Positions 49,595-58,214 of a stretch of DNA of 64,000 bases are shown in pieces. Origin of the DNA: Roseburia_C sp031555935 (lineage in GTDB: Bacteria > Bacillota > Clostridia > Lachnospirales > Lachnospiraceae); assembly GCA_031555935.1 (NCBI GenBank), contig JAVBTX010000023.1, forward strand, positions 1 through 64,000, written 5' to 3'. The notes below the pieces were generated by a model. The model was given only the letters and a program-made list of their open reading frames with translations, was not told the origin of the DNA and did no database searches. The first letter of the stretch is position 1. Every line of letters begins with the position of its first letter. Made by a program: the position numbers and the translations under genes.

Positions 49595-50041
49595 TTATTC
49601 TTCCGTTACTTTTACTCTTAATATGCCGGTCACCTTTGGGTGAAGCTTCACTGAAACCTCATACGTTCCGAGCGCTTTAATGCTGTCTTTTAACTGCATC
49701 TTCTTTTTATCAATTTCGATTTCTAACTGTGCTTTCACGGCCTGCGCGATTTCCTTCGTTGAAATGGAACCGAAGGTACGACCGCCCTCGCCGGCTTTTA
49801 TTTTCACGGTTACGGCTTTATCTTCTAAAAATGCCGCTAATTCTTTGGCTTTTTCTAAATTTTCCTCGGCTACCTTATCGGCGTGCTGATTCTGTAATTT
49901 TAAGTCATTCATGTTCTTAGAGGTTGCTTCTACTGCCTGTTTTTTGGCAAATAATACATTTCTTGCATAGGCATCGCTGGCCTCTACGACCTGACCTTTT
50001 TTTCCTAATGGTTTTACATCTTGTAATAATATTACTTTCAT
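49595..50041 (-). CDS. rplI: 50S ribosomal protein L9
   Basis: The 148-residue protein binds 23S rRNA at the base of the L1 stalk. The N-terminal domain MKVILLQDVKPLGKKGQVVE (residues 1-20) with ARNVLFAKKQA, the long connecting helix, and the C-terminal domain (GSISTKEIAQAVKAQ) are all present. It overlaps the end of gdpP by 4 bases. Confidence 0.98.
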   Translation of the reverse strand: MKVILLQDVKPLGKKGQVVEASDAYARNVLFAKKQAVEATSKNMNDLKLQNQHADKVAEENLEKAKELAAFLEDKAVTVKIKAGEGGRTFGSISTKEIAQAVKAQLEIEIDKKKMQLKDSIKALGTYEVSVKLHPKVTGILRVKVTEE

Positions 50042-52092
50042 ATTGTGATTACTCCTTCCTCTAGCATTTCATCAATTGTTTTGCGAATAATCTGCTTTGC
50101 TTCCTGGATGGTGCAGCCGGTTAGCTGACATCCTGCCATATTTAAATGTCCGCCGCCGCCAAAACGTTCCATAATTAGCTGAACGTTAATCTCATCAATG
50201 GAGCGGGAACTTACAAATATTTTACCTGCATACTGGGTAAGTACAAATGACGCCTTGATACCAACGATATTGAGCAGCTCATTGGCCGCCTGAGCACCAA
50301 CTATTGTCGGGCTGGAAATAGTGGCGTCGGTCTGCCATGCTGATATTGCAAATGCCCCTTTATATACATCTGCATGGCGAACTACTTCCGCTCTTACCTT
50401 ATATGTAGCCATATCCTCACGAAGCAGCTTACGGACACGGGTTACTTCCGCCCCGCATCGTCTTAGATAGGCGGCTGCCTCAAAGGTTCTAACTCCTGTT
50501 TTTGACATAAAGTTATTAGTGTCTATTAATATTCCGGCATAGATACAATCGGCTTCGTAAATTTCCAACTTAATGTTCTCGGAAAAATATTGCAGCACCT
50601 CGGCAATCATCTCGCAAGTTGAAGATGCATAAGGTTCGATGTAGGATAGAATCGGATTCTCTATTACTTCCGAACTCTGTCGATGATGGTCAAATACGAC
50701 AATATTATCCGTCCGTGTTAGCAGTCCAGGACACTCCGTATAACTTGGACGGTTCGTATCAACTACCATGACCAACGTGTTATAGTCGACGATTTCCAGT
50801 GCTTCTTCACTGCTTACAAACATATCTGCTGGATAGCCGTTCTCTTCCGTAAAGTTGTCCTTTAATGGTTTTAACGAGGTCGTCACTTCATCAATAACGA
50901 TCTGTGCTTTTTTGCCCAACACCTTTGCTGCACAATATATTCCAATTGCCGCACCAAACGAGTCGATATCACCAATACTGTGCCCCATGACAAGTACCCG
51001 TTCACGGCTTTCAATAATTTCACGTAACGCATGCGCCTTTACTCTGGCCTTCACCCGTGTATTACGTTCTACCTGTTTTGCACTTCCACCATAATAGGTG
51101 ATATTATCGTTTTCTTTCACCACGACCTGATCACCACCACGACCTAAGGCCAAGTCAATTGCCATCCGGGAGTATTCATAATTTTGATTATAGGTTACGC
51201 CCGAATTACCAATTCCGATGCTTAAGGTCACGGCGGTTTCATTACCCACCTTAACAGTCTTAACATCCTCGATTAAGCTAAACCGATCATGCTCTAGCTT
51301 TTTCAAATATTTATGTTTAAATACCACAAAGTATTTATCCTTCTCTATCTTTCGAACCAGACCATCTATTTCTAAGAAATATTTATTTACCTTACGGTCT
51401 ACTAATGCTACCAGCAGTGAACGCTTCACATCCTCAATACTATTTAAGGTTTCTTCATAGTTATCGATATAAACCAAGGCAGCAACTAACTTCTGCTCGT
51501 CATTTTCCTTAATATAGTGCATTAATTCCGTTTCATCAAATAAATATAATGCCGTTAAAAACTGTTCACTTTCCTCGATGGATACAATCGTACTATCTGC
51601 TGTCATATCTTCAAAATAAATCTGGCTCAGAGATGCCCGGTAGTTTCGCTCATTATAATTGATATCAATATTTTTAACTTCTTCATCACGTTGGACAATC
51701 TCTCTTGTAACTGCTGGAAAAATTGATGTAATTGACTTGTGGTAGCGTTTATCTTTTCCGGTCACTTCGGCAAATCGCTCATTGACCCATAATATCTTGC
51801 CACTATAATCAAGTAGTGCATATGGAATCTCAAAGTCATTTAGCAATTTCTTCTGTACGGTTCCATATTGGGTTGCAAAGTTTATCAACTCATTTACCAG
51901 AACCGGCTTATTATAATGATATGCAAATAATACAATTACAAAATATATAATTACAAAACCAGATACAACCGCCCCAGCTTCTTTGCTGACAAAATACATT
52001 GGCACGTTCATTACGACCAGCAGAATCGTTAATATCAGCGGCCAGTACATATAATTCTTAAGGTTTCCCTTTAATTTTATATTTCTTTTCAT
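50038..52092 (-). CDS. gdpP: Cyclic-di-AMP phosphodiesterase GdpP
   Basis: This 684-residue membrane enzyme breaks down c-di-AMP. Two N-terminal membrane helices (about 13-55) are followed by a PAS-like domain (about 80-155), a degenerate GGDEF domain (about 175-315), a DHH domain (GHSIGDIDSFGAAIG near 370, VVDTNRP, VFDHHRQ near 465) and the DHHA1 domain with GGGGHLNMAGCQL near 645. The GGDEF-like domain lacks the active motif. Location before rplI-dnaB is the conserved order. Confidence 0.96.
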   Translation of the reverse strand: MKRNIKLKGNLKNYMYWPLILTILLVVMNVPMYFVSKEAGAVVSGFVIIYFVIVLFAYHYNKPVLVNELINFATQYGTVQKKLLNDFEIPYALLDYSGKILWVNERFAEVTGKDKRYHKSITSIFPAVTREIVQRDEEVKNIDINYNERNYRASLSQIYFEDMTADSTIVSIEESEQFLTALYLFDETELMHYIKENDEQKLVAALVYIDNYEETLNSIEDVKRSLLVALVDRKVNKYFLEIDGLVRKIEKDKYFVVFKHKYLKKLEHDRFSLIEDVKTVKVGNETAVTLSIGIGNSGVTYNQNYEYSRMAIDLALGRGGDQVVVKENDNITYYGGSAKQVERNTRVKARVKAHALREIIESRERVLVMGHSIGDIDSFGAAIGIYCAAKVLGKKAQIVIDEVTTSLKPLKDNFTEENGYPADMFVSSEEALEIVDYNTLVMVVDTNRPSYTECPGLLTRTDNIVVFDHHRQSSEVIENPILSYIEPYASSTCEMIAEVLQYFSENIKLEIYEADCIYAGILIDTNNFMSKTGVRTFEAAAYLRRCGAEVTRVRKLLREDMATYKVRAEVVRHADVYKGAFAISAWQTDATISSPTIVGAQAANELLNIVGIKASFVLTQYAGKIFVSSRSIDEINVQLIMERFGGGGHLNMAGCQLTGCTIQEAKQIIRKTIDEMLEEGVITI

Positions 52093-52238
52093 TTTCTAAA
52101 TCTCCTTATGTCGCCAACAAGGCGGCATTTCATATATACAGAGTATATTATACCATTCTTTGCCTACTTTTGGAGATACTAAATATGGGTGAACTGCTAT
52201 GCAATTCGCCCATATCTGGTGTTTTTATTTTGTTCTTT

Positions 52239-52748
52239 TTAGGCTTCTGGTATCTGGTTCACCGCTTCTAAGACTTCCTCTTCAGTTTCGGCAACGCTTT
52301 CTTCCATTTCCTGAACTTTCTTTTCCAGTGCCAGCATCATCATTATTTGCTTCACTTCTTCCGGGCTAAATAAATCCAAACACTTCATAATGCTCGCGGG
52401 GTCACTCAGGTTAATATGTACGACGCCATCCTTTGTTTTGATACTTTGCCAGTTTCCGTTTGGGTCTTCGTCGCCGATTGTTATCTCCGTCCCTTTTCCC
52501 TCTTCACAGCTAACGGATATTTTGACACCATTGTGTTCAACTTGTTTACTTTCTTCGCCGCTTATTTTCATTTGACGAACAATAACACCGATGGAATCCG
52601 TCGGCTGAAATTCCTTCGCCTCGCTCTCGCTCAATGTTTCTTTTAGCTTATCGGCAAATGGTATTTCAGTAGACATATTTGAATTGTTCGACTTTGAATT
52701 ACCGTCATATACTGATATTCCCCTTGAATATTGATTGTTTATTAACAT
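52239..52748 (-). CDS. Acidic protein of unknown function
   Basis: The 169-residue protein has a Ser/Asn-rich N-terminus, a predicted beta-rich middle (QVEHNGVKISVSCEEGKG, TEITIGDEDPNGNWQSI) and a helical acidic tail with DPASIMKCLDLFSPEEVKQI and AETEEEVLEAV. No membrane or export signal is seen. It resembles the conserved small proteins seen across Lachnospiraceae but no function can be given. AGGAGGAG precedes the ATG. Confidence 0.75.
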   Translation of the reverse strand: MLINNQYSRGISVYDGNSKSNNSNMSTEIPFADKLKETLSESEAKEFQPTDSIGVIVRQMKISGEESKQVEHNGVKISVSCEEGKGTEITIGDEDPNGNWQSIKTKDGVVHINLSDPASIMKCLDLFSPEEVKQIMMMLALEKKVQEMEESVAETEEEVLEAVNQIPEA

Positions 52749-52930
52749 TTACATCTCCTCCTTTTGCAATAGAACGTACCTTATCAATAAAAAAATGGCC
52801 CAATAATAATGCATCCTGCATCAGCATCATGCATAAGCAAAATGCTTTATTATCGCGCCTTCCATAGCTACCTATGTTACTATATCGACTATTTCCTTTA
52901 TATACTTAACCTTGTTTGATAATTCTTTTC

Positions 52931-52985
52931 TTGACAGAATCGGTTATCTTGATTATACTGAATATATATTCAATGAACATTCATT
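52931..52985 (+). promoter_or_regulatory. Promoter and probable operator of the TetR-oxidoreductase operon
   Basis: TTGACA (52931-52936), 17 bases, TATACT (52954-52959). Two adjacent palindromes follow at the transcription start: TGAATATATATTCA (52959-52972) and AATGAA-CA-TTCATT (52972-52985). A repressor bound there would block initiation, as expected for the TetR-type gene that follows. Confidence 0.85.
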
Positions 52986-53003
52986 CAACAAGAGGTGATG
53001 GCT

Positions 53004-53573
53004 ATGACAAGAGCAGAACAAAAAGCGAAACGGCAACAAGAAATTTTATTTACCGCGTTGGAGCTATTTATCCGCAAAGGATATGCTGCAACCAAAATCA
53101 GCGATATTGCTACGGCGGTCGGCATGAGCACCGGATTACTGTTTCATTATTTTGATTCTAAGGAGCATTTATATGAAGAGTTAATCAGGATGGGGGTTGA
53201 TGGTCCGAAATCGGTAATGGATATCCCTGGGGAGCCACTGGTTTTCTTCGAAGTAGCCGCAAGAGAAATTTTAACTTATATTTCCACCGAGCCATATGTC
53301 GCCAAGGTATTTGTTTTGATGAGTCAGGCCCTGCATAACGAATCTATTCCAGAAGGCGCAAAGGCTCTGCTGGCAAATATGGATAACATCTCCCCTTCGG
53401 TGGAAAAGATTATCGCTGGCCAGAATAATCATACGATTCGTGAAGGCAATCCCTATGCTTTAGCGGTTGCCTTCTGGGCAGCAATTTCAGGAATTGCAGA
53501 AATGGTGGCATTAACGCCGGACTGTCCCTGTCCGGAAAGCGAGTGGCTCGTCGATTTAATCCGAGCGAAATAA
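53004..53573 (+). CDS. TetR/AcrR family transcriptional regulator
   Basis: The 189-residue repressor has an N-terminal helix-turn-helix (about 8-55: RQQEILFTALELFIRKGYAA, TKISDIATAVGMSTGLLFHYF) and a divergent C-terminal ligand domain. The ATG at 53004 fits GAGGTG at 6 bases; in-frame ATGs at 52995 and 52998 are too close to it. It probably represses its own operon, which continues with an FAD-dependent oxidoreductase. The ligand is unknown. Cysteines near the C-terminus (TPDCPCPES) are unusual. Confidence 0.93.
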   Translation: MTRAEQKAKRQQEILFTALELFIRKGYAATKISDIATAVGMSTGLLFHYFDSKEHLYEELIRMGVDGPKSVMDIPGEPLVFFEVAAREILTYISTEPYVAKVFVLMSQALHNESIPEGAKALLANMDNISPSVEKIIAGQNNHTIREGNPYALAVAFWAAISGIAEMVALTPDCPCPESEWLVDLIRAK

Positions 53574-53587
53574 AAGGAGAAAAAATT

Positions 53588-55057
53588 ATGGCAAAAGCAA
53601 AACTTGTTATTATTGGTGCCGGTATTTCTGGTTTAAGCGCAGGTATCTATGCTGCTAAAAGCGGTTTTGACGTAACGATTGTGGAACAACACACCATTCC
53701 GGGCGGAATGTGTACTAGCTGGCGGCGGAACGGTTATTTATTTGAAGGTTCAATGCACTGGCTCACCGGCTCAAGTCCAAAGGTTGCACTAAATCAGCTC
53801 TGGCGAGAGACTGGTGCCTTATCGCCGGATGTCAAAGTCTTTTATCCGGAGCCATTTGCCTCAGTCGAATGGGAAGATAAGACTATTCATCTATACCGCG
53901 ATATGGAAAAGACCAGAAAGCATTTTTTAGAAATTGCTCCTGAGGATACGGCTGCAATTAATAAGATGATTAAAGATGTTAAAAATCTGGCTGGTATGCA
54001 AATGCCAATCACTGATATTAAGGGATTAAAATGCGAGCATCCAATGAAGTTAAAATTGGGAACAATTGCCGCGATGTTTCCGGCCTTTCCGGTAATGGGC
54101 AAGATTGCTAAGATGACCTGTGGTGAATATCTGAATCAGTTTAAAAATCCCGCCCTTAAAAAAGCTCTTAGCTTTTTACCAACCGAATACTCCGCTACTG
54201 CTTTGCTTTTTACTTTGGTCACACTGACCAGTGGCGATGGTGGTTTTCCAGAAGGCGGCTCGATTCCGATGATTCAGCGAATGGTTAAAACCTTTAAAGG
54301 TTATGGCGGAAGCTTACGCTTAGGGACCAAAGTTGATAAAGTACTGACCCAAAATGGTTCTGTTGTTGGTGTTTCTTTAGCTGATGAAACAATTACTGCC
54401 GATGCTGTGGTGGTTACCCAAGAGACGATTGCTGCCGTAGAGCAGCTCTTTGATACACCGCCGAGCGACACCTGGCTGCGAGAACTTTGTGAGAAAACCG
54501 TACCTTCCCTATGCACTTTTGTTGGTTTGGGTATTCGTGCTGAGTTAAAAAAAACACCTACCTTTACCTTAGATAAACCAATTATTTGTGGCGGTATTCC
54601 TTACCATGAGCTGCATTTTAATAACTACTACGGATATAAAGGTTTTGCACCAGAAGGCGGCACGGCTTTGACGATTCCATTTCTGGATGATACTTATGAG
54701 TTTTGGAAAAAGGCCAAGGATGAGGGACGTTATGAGCAGGAAAAAGCTGCTTTAGCGAAACAGATTAGCAATGCTCTCTGCCAGAAATTTCCACAGGTCA
54801 AGGGCAACATTGATATCATTGACATTGCTACCCCTTTGACCTACGAGCGTTATACCGGTGCTCATAAAGGCTCTTGGATGGGTCTTATGCAAGCGGGCGA
54901 AAAGCAGGTTCAATATCCGGGTTACTTAGATAGTATTAAGGGGGTTTATTTTGCCGGACACCGGATGATGCTTCCGGGTGGAATGCCGGTTGCTCTTTAC
55001 TCTGGGCGGAAGGCAGCACAGATGGTTTGTAAGCAGTTTGATGTTGTTTTTAAGTAA
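53588..55057 (+). CDS. Phytoene-dehydrogenase-like FAD-dependent oxidoreductase
   Basis: The 489-residue flavoprotein begins with the Rossmann motif VIIGAGISGLSAGIYAAKSG (residues 6-25), followed by GGMCTSWRRNGYLFEGSMHW, and ends with the FAD-binding GVYFAGHRMMLPGGMPVALYSGRKAA. This is the CrtI/all-trans-retinol-saturase-like family. Real carotenoid synthesis is unlikely because no other crt genes are present. The ATG at 53588 follows AAGGAG. It forms an operon with the TetR-type regulator (about 14 bases apart). Confidence 0.92.
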   Translation: MAKAKLVIIGAGISGLSAGIYAAKSGFDVTIVEQHTIPGGMCTSWRRNGYLFEGSMHWLTGSSPKVALNQLWRETGALSPDVKVFYPEPFASVEWEDKTIHLYRDMEKTRKHFLEIAPEDTAAINKMIKDVKNLAGMQMPITDIKGLKCEHPMKLKLGTIAAMFPAFPVMGKIAKMTCGEYLNQFKNPALKKALSFLPTEYSATALLFTLVTLTSGDGGFPEGGSIPMIQRMVKTFKGYGGSLRLGTKVDKVLTQNGSVVGVSLADETITADAVVVTQETIAAVEQLFDTPPSDTWLRELCEKTVPSLCTFVGLGIRAELKKTPTFTLDKPIICGGIPYHELHFNNYYGYKGFAPEGGTALTIPFLDDTYEFWKKAKDEGRYEQEKAALAKQISNALCQKFPQVKGNIDIIDIATPLTYERYTGAHKGSWMGLMQAGEKQVQYPGYLDSIKGVYFAGHRMMLPGGMPVALYSGRKAAQMVCKQFDVVFK

Positions 55058-55099
55058 ATTTTTCTATGGAGTAGCCTCATTAGTGCACCAAAAAGGCCG

Positions 55100-55585
55100 T
55101 CACATTTTGGCGGCATATTCTGTCTCTTCTTCCGATAACGTTCCTTTAAAATTTTTTTCATGAAAAAAAATAATTGCCAACATAAATTTATCTGCGAGTC
55201 TCCCCTCTTCGTCTTCATCTAACTTCATAAATGTTGACATCAGTGCATCTTTGGCATTCTCTCTGGTCAACAATTCTTTATAGGCATCACAATCCTTCGT
55301 TAAACATTTTATACCATATTCATAGGACGAAGCTGCTCCTATATCAATTAATAATGGAAAATCCGCTACCGCTTGAGCAAGTTGCTCATCCGTCATTACC
55401 TCCAGGGTAGCTTCAGGTATTCGGCATTTACTAATTATTAATAGGGGACTCATTGCCCGATAGTCCGGATATTCATAGTATCCCTCAAAACCAGGGGAAC
55501 TCTTTCCATTTCCTGAACACACAAATAAAAATGTTGCACCAAATACGATTAGTATACTAAATATCTGTAATATTTTTTTCTTCAT
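55100..55585 (-). CDS. Small membrane-anchored or secreted protein, paralogue A
   Basis: The 161-residue protein has a basic N-terminus and one hydrophobic segment (about 5-22; MKKKILQIFSILIVFGATFLF type), followed by GFEGYYEYPDYRAMSPLLII, SKCRIPEATLEVMTDEQLAQA and an acidic tail. The core SKCRIP-x(4)L-x-MTDEQL is shared with the next gene. There is no clear lipobox, so it is probably an anchored or exported protein. The start ATG at 55585 has GGAGAAAGTAGCGGAA upstream. Function is unknown. Confidence 0.8.
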   Translation of the reverse strand: MKKKILQIFSILIVFGATFLFVCSGNGKSSPGFEGYYEYPDYRAMSPLLIISKCRIPEATLEVMTDEQLAQAVADFPLLIDIGAASSYEYGIKCLTKDCDAYKELLTRENAKDALMSTFMKLDEDEEGRLADKFMLAIIFFHEKNFKGTLSEEETEYAAKM

Positions 55586-55642
55586 TTCCGCTACTTTCTC
55601 CATACAAATAACGATTCTACTATAAACTTTTTTCTTTATCGA

Positions 55643-56140
55643 TTAGCTCCAACTATCTAAATACTCCATTTCTTCCTCGGAAAATGTACCTCGAAAACTT
55701 CTTTCATGAAGAAGAATATCGTATAAATCATATAACGTCATTGTCTCATCGTCTGTTCTTTCTTCATTATCCCTCAATTGCTTGAACCTTGTAAATAATG
55801 CATCTTTGGCTCCTGCTCTGGAAATCAGTTCATTATATGCGTCAGAATTTCTTTTCAAAGATTCCAAATCATAATCTGCTATTGGTGAAAACCTTATATT
55901 CATCAGCCGAGGAAAGTCCAATACTGCTTGCACTAATTGCTCATCTGTCATTACCTTTAGCGTGTCTTCGGGTATTCGGCATTTACTAAATATTAATAAA
56001 TCACTCATTCCTTTAGTATCTGGATATTCATAATAGCCCTCGAAACCAGATGCATCTTTTCCATTACCTATGCCTATAAATAAAATGACTATGCTGATTA
56101 AGATTACTATGCTGAAGCTCTGTAATATTTTTTTCTTCAT
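55643..56140 (-). CDS. Small membrane-anchored or secreted protein, paralogue B
   Basis: The 165-residue protein is a tandem paralogue of the gene at 55100. It shares the leader MKKKILQ-FSIVIL, GFEGYYEYPDTKGMSDLLIF, SKCRIPEDTLKVMTDEQLVQ, and the ribosome-binding region. The C-terminal halves have diverged (about 60 percent identity by eye over the first 90 residues, less after). Both likely act outside the membrane. The start ATG at 56140 has GGAGAAGG upstream. Confidence 0.8.
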   Translation of the reverse strand: MKKKILQSFSIVILISIVILFIGIGNGKDASGFEGYYEYPDTKGMSDLLIFSKCRIPEDTLKVMTDEQLVQAVLDFPRLMNIRFSPIADYDLESLKRNSDAYNELISRAGAKDALFTRFKQLRDNEERTDDETMTLYDLYDILLHERSFRGTFSEEEMEYLDSWS

Positions 56141-56145
56141 ACATT

Positions 56146-56391
56146 CTACCTTCTCCAAGCAGATATTGTGCTTTTATTATAGTCACTGGGAACATTTGTA
56201 ATGGTGTGGCTGAAAACACCATCCTTTCCCCATTTTGACTTCACCATTCGTGTTGCTATTGGTATTCCAGATGCCCCATCTGTCATATATGCACTTGGAT
56301 TTTCAACCCACACTAAATCCTTTACCACCATTATCCAACCATCACCATTTTTTTCAATGCCTTTGTTGACCTTCTTGTTAGAACTCGCTCT
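56146..56391 (-). pseudogene. C-terminal remnant of a protein of unknown family
   Basis: The frame is open from 56391 (after a stop) to 56146. It has no credible start codon upstream of the ATG at 56331. The residues look protein-like (KVNKGIEKNGDGWIMVVKD and KWGKDGVFSHTITNVPSDY) but I recognise no family. It ends 5 bases before the start of paralogue B. It could be a 5'-truncated gene or a short real gene starting at 56331 (61 residues). Confidence 0.4.
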
Positions 56392-56409
56392 TTATCGACA
56401 AGATTCGAC

Positions 56410-56441
56410 AAAAAACGACCGCCACATCTTCAGTGACGGTC
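56410..56441 (-). terminator. Terminator after the toxin-antitoxin pair
   Basis: The minus-strand stem GACCG / CGGTC (56441-56437 with 56421-56417), extended by flanking pairs around a long loop, is followed by GTTTTTT. It lies just after the antitoxin stop codon. Confidence 0.7.
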
Positions 56442-56457
56442 ATTCTTACCCTACTTG

Positions 56458-56688
56458 TTACGCTACCTCTGTATATTCAATAACAGAGATTTCTTGTCTT
56501 ATTTCACGGACGGTATCAATAATTTCTTCTAACCGATCAGAAACTTCATCCGTATAGTAAGTTTCTCCGCATTGCTGACAAACCAATGCTGGCACTTTCT
56601 TAATAATTACTACACATTCATTTTCCAGTGTGGTAACATATGTTTTTGCGACCTCTTTTACATCACCTTTACACATAGTGCATATCAT
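56458..56688 (-). CDS. YgiT-type zinc-finger (MqsA-like) antitoxin
   Basis: The 76-residue protein begins with a zinc finger: CTMC near residues 3-6 and CQQC near 37-40. The C-terminal helix (VSDRLEEIIDTVREI) may bind the toxin or dimerise. No helix-turn-helix follows, so autoregulation may need the toxin. It starts 1 base after the toxin stop codon. The family call rests on the CxxC pattern, small size and partner. Confidence 0.85.
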   Translation of the reverse strand: MICTMCKGDVKEVAKTYVTTLENECVVIIKKVPALVCQQCGETYYTDEVSDRLEEIIDTVREIRQEISVIEYTEVA

Positions 56689-56689
56689 C

Positions 56690-57013
56690 TTACCTTACCA
56701 CCTTTCTAGTCTTCATATCAACTTCCCATTTGTCTCTATCCGGATAATACGAAGTGATAACGCATGCGGAGCTCTCATACACACTGCATACTACATGAAT
56801 ATACTTTCCCGCCTTATCCTTACCCAAAATCAAACAACTTGGAACGGGTGTATCATGCGGATAATTCTCAATTATCTCACCATAATAGATACACTTACGT
56901 ACATCATTCTTGGAAATTTTACGTTCTACCATTCTATGCAATGCGTGTTCACGCCAGAGAATCTGTCTATTTTTGCATAGCCTTCTCAATTGCATAATCT
57001 CAACATTTATCAA
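56690..57013 (-). CDS. DUF4258 (RelE-like) toxin
   Basis: The 107-residue protein begins with TTG at 57013 (GAGAGGAAG upstream); an ATG at 56995 is an alternative. The conserved DUF4258 pattern is present: WREHALHRMVERKISKNDV near residue 20-38, GEIIENYPHDTPVPSCLILG and HVVCSVYESSACVITSYYPD. DUF4258 domains are toxins of type II toxin-antitoxin pairs, usually next to YgiT-like antitoxins. The action on RNA is inferred from the RelE-like fold. Confidence 0.85.
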   Translation of the reverse strand: MINVEIMQLRRLCKNRQILWREHALHRMVERKISKNDVRKCIYYGEIIENYPHDTPVPSCLILGKDKAGKYIHVVCSVYESSACVITSYYPDRDKWEVDMKTRKVVR

Positions 57014-57120
57014 ATGTATATCATCTTCCTCTCTAGAATACTCCTATTTAATTTTTGTTTCAATAATTTATGGGGTTTTATTTGATTTTTTGATTTATTT
57101 TAGACTTGTGAAAGAATTTA

Positions 57121-57153
57121 AATAAAATTGAGCCGCCACAGACATGACGGCTC
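57121..57153 (-). terminator. Terminator after rpsR
   Basis: The minus-strand stem GAGCCG ... CGGCTC (57153-57148 with 57135-57130) is followed by AATTTTATT. It lies 13 bases after the rpsR stop codon. Confidence 0.82.
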
Positions 57154-57165
57154 ACGTTAAACTAT

Positions 57166-57429
57166 TTAATCCTGTACATATGGCATTAAAGCAATATGAC
57201 GTGCTCTCTTGATTGCTACAGTGAGAGCTCTCTGATGTTTTGCACAGTTTCCTGTGATTCTTCTTGGAAGAATTTTTCCTCTTTCAGAGATGTATCTTTT
57301 TAATTTGTTTGTATCCTTGTATTCGATTGAGCTATCTTTTCCGCAAAATACACATACTTTTTTTCTTCTGTGCATGCCGCCTCTTCTTCTCATTGGGCCA
57401 TCGCCTCTATCGTTTCTATTAAAAGCCAT
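57166..57429 (-). CDS. rpsR: 30S ribosomal protein S18
   Basis: The 87-residue protein binds 16S rRNA with S6. A basic, Arg-rich N-terminal region precedes VCVFCGKDSS (a zinc-type CxxC) and the conserved TNKLKRYISERGKILPRRIT core. A later Cys in GNCAKHQ fits the zinc-binding (C+) form of S18. It is the last gene of rpsF-ssb-rpsR. Confidence 0.97.
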   Translation of the reverse strand: MAFNRNDRGDGPMRRRGGMHRRKKVCVFCGKDSSIEYKDTNKLKRYISERGKILPRRITGNCAKHQRALTVAIKRARHIALMPYVQD

Positions 57430-57450
57430 GATAATTTACCTCCTATTAGT

Positions 57451-57900
57451 CTAGTTGAATGGTAATTCTTCATCTATTCCGTCTGGAATATTCATGAAGC
57501 CATCGCCAGCAGCACTGCTTGGTGATGGTCTGTCTGCAGGTGCAAATCCTGCGTTGTCGCCGCCAGCATTCTTGCTTTCAGCAAACTCCTGATCTTCGAT
57601 CACAACATCAGTGGTATATACTTTCTGACCGTCTTTATTGGTATAGCTTCCGGTCTGAATTCTACCGGTTACTGCAATTTTTGTTCCTTTACGCAAGTAT
57701 TTCTCGGCAAATTCTGCTGCTTTGCCAAATGCAACACATCCGATAAAATCGGCTGTCTGCTGTGCATCACCGCCATCACGACGAGCGCCTCTACGATCTA
57801 CTGCGATTGTATATCTGGCAATTGCCATCTGATTATCTCCATTGGAATAACGCACCTCTGGATCTCTTGTCAAACGTCCCATAAGTATAACTTTATTCAT
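57451..57900 (-). CDS. ssb: Single-stranded DNA-binding protein
   Basis: The 149-residue protein has an N-terminal OB fold (MNKVILMGRLTRDPEVRYSN, DFIGCVAFGKAAEFAEKYLRKG, YTTDVVIEDQEF). A flexible Gly/Asp-rich linker is followed by the conserved acidic tip EELPFN that recruits partner proteins. It sits between rpsF and rpsR, the usual Firmicutes order. Confidence 0.97.
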   Translation of the reverse strand: MNKVILMGRLTRDPEVRYSNGDNQMAIARYTIAVDRRGARRDGGDAQQTADFIGCVAFGKAAEFAEKYLRKGTKIAVTGRIQTGSYTNKDGQKVYTTDVVIEDQEFAESKNAGGDNAGFAPADRPSPSSAAGDGFMNIPDGIDEELPFN

Positions 57901-57923
57901 ACCACTATCTCCTTTTCTCTATT

Positions 57924-58214
57924 CTATGCCTCGTCTTTACGAACGATTAAGAAACGAAGTACATTGTCCATGATACGAATGTTCTGCTCTACCTGTGCTG
58001 GAACTTCTGCTGCACTTTCGAACTGAATGAAGTAGTAGAATCCGTCGTTCATTTTCTGAATTTCGTAAGCTAATCTTTTCTTACCCCACTCTTCAACTTC
58101 CGTTACACTACCGTCCAAACGAGTAATATACTCTTTTGCTTTCTCTACGGTTGCGATTCTGACATCGTCTTCGATCTTGGCATTCACAATCAATGTTAAT
58201 TCATATTTGTTCAT
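57924..58214 (-). CDS. rpsF: 30S ribosomal protein S6
   Basis: The 96-residue protein forms a complex with S18. The sequence MNKYELTLIVNAKIEDD, VEEWGKKRLAYEIQKMNDGFYYFIQF and NIRIMDNVLRFLIVR is typical. AAGGAGG precedes the ATG. A TATAAT box lies on the minus strand near 58269-58274, but no convincing -35 was seen. Confidence 0.97.
   Translation of the reverse strand: MNKYELTLIVNAKIEDDVRIATVEKAKEYITRLDGSVTEVEEWGKKRLAYEIQKMNDGFYYFIQFESAAEVPAQVEQNIRIMDNVLRFLIVRKDEA

Noticed and set aside
52780..52870. ATGCAT-rich repeats upstream of the acidic protein gene
   Set aside because: Short partial palindromes occur, but they do not form a stable terminator or recognisable regulatory element, and no second copy was seen.
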